7,256 nt of DNA from NCBI GenBank assembly GCA_947174955.1, contig CAMWKX010000062.1, positions 1 through 7,256 on the forward strand. The letters run 5' to 3'. The DNA is from an uncultured Clostridia bacterium. GTDB lineage: Bacteria > Bacillota > Clostridia > Christensenellales > Borkfalkiaceae. This document shows, piece by piece, positions 6,758 through 7,256 of the stretch (position 1 is the first letter of the stretch; each line of letters opens with the position of its first letter). Position numbers and translations under genes: made by a program. Under the pieces are notes generated by a model. The model worked only from the letters and a program-made list of their open reading frames with translations, ran no database searches and was not told where the DNA came from.

Positions 6758-6786
6758 AGTATATCACACCTTATTATTAAAGTAAA
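6758..6786 (-). promoter_or_regulatory. Predicted sigma-A promoter of the pyr operon, extended -10
   Basis: On the minus strand, TTTACT (6786-6781; four of six matches to TTGACA) is followed by a 17-base spacer and TATACT (6763-6758; five of six to TATAAT). The -10 is preceded by TGA, giving an extended TGnTATACT. Transcription would begin near 6751 in the run TTTAAAAAATTAAAGG. The promoter lies 28 bases beyond the metallophosphoesterase stop, and no clear terminator separates the two. Confidence 0.7.
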
Positions 6787-6814
6787 GTTTTTAAACCGAA
6801 AATTTTGCAAAATA

Positions 6815-7256
6815 TTACAAAATGCGTTGCAGGGTAAAGCCGACTTTATCGCACGAAGTCAGCACGTATTCTATGCCGTCCCTGACCGTCCGCAAGGGAA
6901 AATAGCTCTGTCCGTGAACGTGCCCGAACACCACCTTGTCCGCCCCGTTCGCTTTGAAAAGGTCGGAAAAAAGCGTGTCCTGCAGCTTGGGACTCATAGG
7001 AGGATAGTGCGTCATAACGATTAAAATATCGCCTTCTTCACGCACTTTTTCCACCTCTTTGAAGCAGAGTTTAAACCGTTCGGCTTCCCTTAAATACAGC
7101 TTTTCGTCGTGTTCGGTGTAGTCCGCGCTGCCCGGACAGGACCACCCGCGGGAGCCGCAGATTACCACGTTTTCAAACTTAACGCAGTCGTTTTGCAGAA
7201 AGTAAAAGGTATCGTCGGGGGCGGCGTCGCGCAGCTTTGTTATGCCGTTCCACCAG
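6815..7256 (-). CDS. Calcineurin-like metallophosphoesterase, partial (N-terminus beyond right edge)
   Basis: The frame is open from the window edge (first full codon at 7255) to TAA at 6817-6815, giving 146 C-terminal residues. The fragment begins WWNGITKLRDAAP. In relatives that I recall, the metal-binding GNHDYWW motif ends with this WW, so the first metal motifs lie just outside. Visible motifs are VVICGSRGW (30-38), the histidine of MTHYPP (81-86) and GHVHG (111-115), the last metal-binding histidines of the calcineurin-like fold. The charged stretch EHDEKLYLREAERFK (48-62) is also familiar from this clostridial protein group. It is probably a cytoplasmic phosphodiesterase or phosphatase; the substrate cannot be told. 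GTG at 7168 could be mistaken for a start, but coding clearly continues upstream. No intrinsic terminator was found after it. Confidence 0.9.
   Translation of the reverse strand, partial: WWNGITKLRDAAPDDTFYFLQNDCVKFENVVICGSRGWSCPGSADYTEHDEKLYLREAERFKLCFKEVEKVREEGDILIVMTHYPPMSPKLQDTLFSDLFKANGADKVVFGHVHGQSYFPLRTVRDGIEYVLTSCDKVGFTLQRIL

Noticed and set aside
6787..6814. Terminator for the metallophosphoesterase gene
   Set aside because: The stretch is AT-rich with short A/T palindromes only; no GC-containing stem followed by a U-run was found.
6815..7168. Metallophosphoesterase starting at the GTG at 7168
   Set aside because: The same frame continues to the window edge with family-typical sequence (WWNGITKLRDAAP), so the gene is truncated by the window and does not start there.

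Overview
The window is dominated by a minus-strand operon for de novo UMP synthesis. Gene content and style suggest a Bacillota (Firmicutes) genome, most likely an uncultured clostridial lineage. The reasons are the class 1B dihydroorotate dehydrogenase (PyrD plus the iron-sulfur flavoprotein PyrK), the long clostridial-type PyrF, tight gene packing with Shine-Dalgarno (SD) starts, AT-rich intergenic gaps beside coding DNA of roughly even GC, and similarity of the flanking genes to clostridial families. The taxonomic call is inference.

Layout in transcription order (right to left). At the right edge is the C-terminal part of a calcineurin-like metallophosphoesterase (7256-6815). Next come an extended -10 promoter (6786-6758), a 19-codon leader ORF (6731-6672) and a strong intrinsic terminator (6659-6614), which together look like an attenuator. 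The genes follow: pyrB (6575-5646), pyrC (5649-4375), pyrF (4362-3448), pyrK (3451-2690), an unrecognised two-helix membrane protein (2693-2247), pyrD (2237-1326) and pyrE (1313-645). After a 60-base gap holding a GC-rich hairpin (623-598) comes a partial two-helix membrane protein resembling DUF3592 proteins (584 to the left edge).

The six enzymes run from carbamoyl phosphate plus aspartate to UMP: PyrB makes carbamoyl aspartate, PyrC closes it to dihydroorotate, PyrD/PyrK oxidises that to orotate, PyrE attaches ribose phosphate and PyrF decarboxylates OMP to UMP. Carbamoyl phosphate synthetase genes, pyrI and pyrR are not in the window. Successive genes overlap by 2-4 bases or are 9-12 bases apart, so one polycistronic mRNA with translational coupling is likely.

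Two things stand out: the leader peptide/terminator arrangement with no recognisable PyrR-binding loop, and the membrane protein inserted between pyrK and pyrD, two genes whose products form one enzyme. No mobile elements, CRISPR arrays, tRNA or rRNA genes were seen. Open frames on the plus strand are shadows of the pyr genes.
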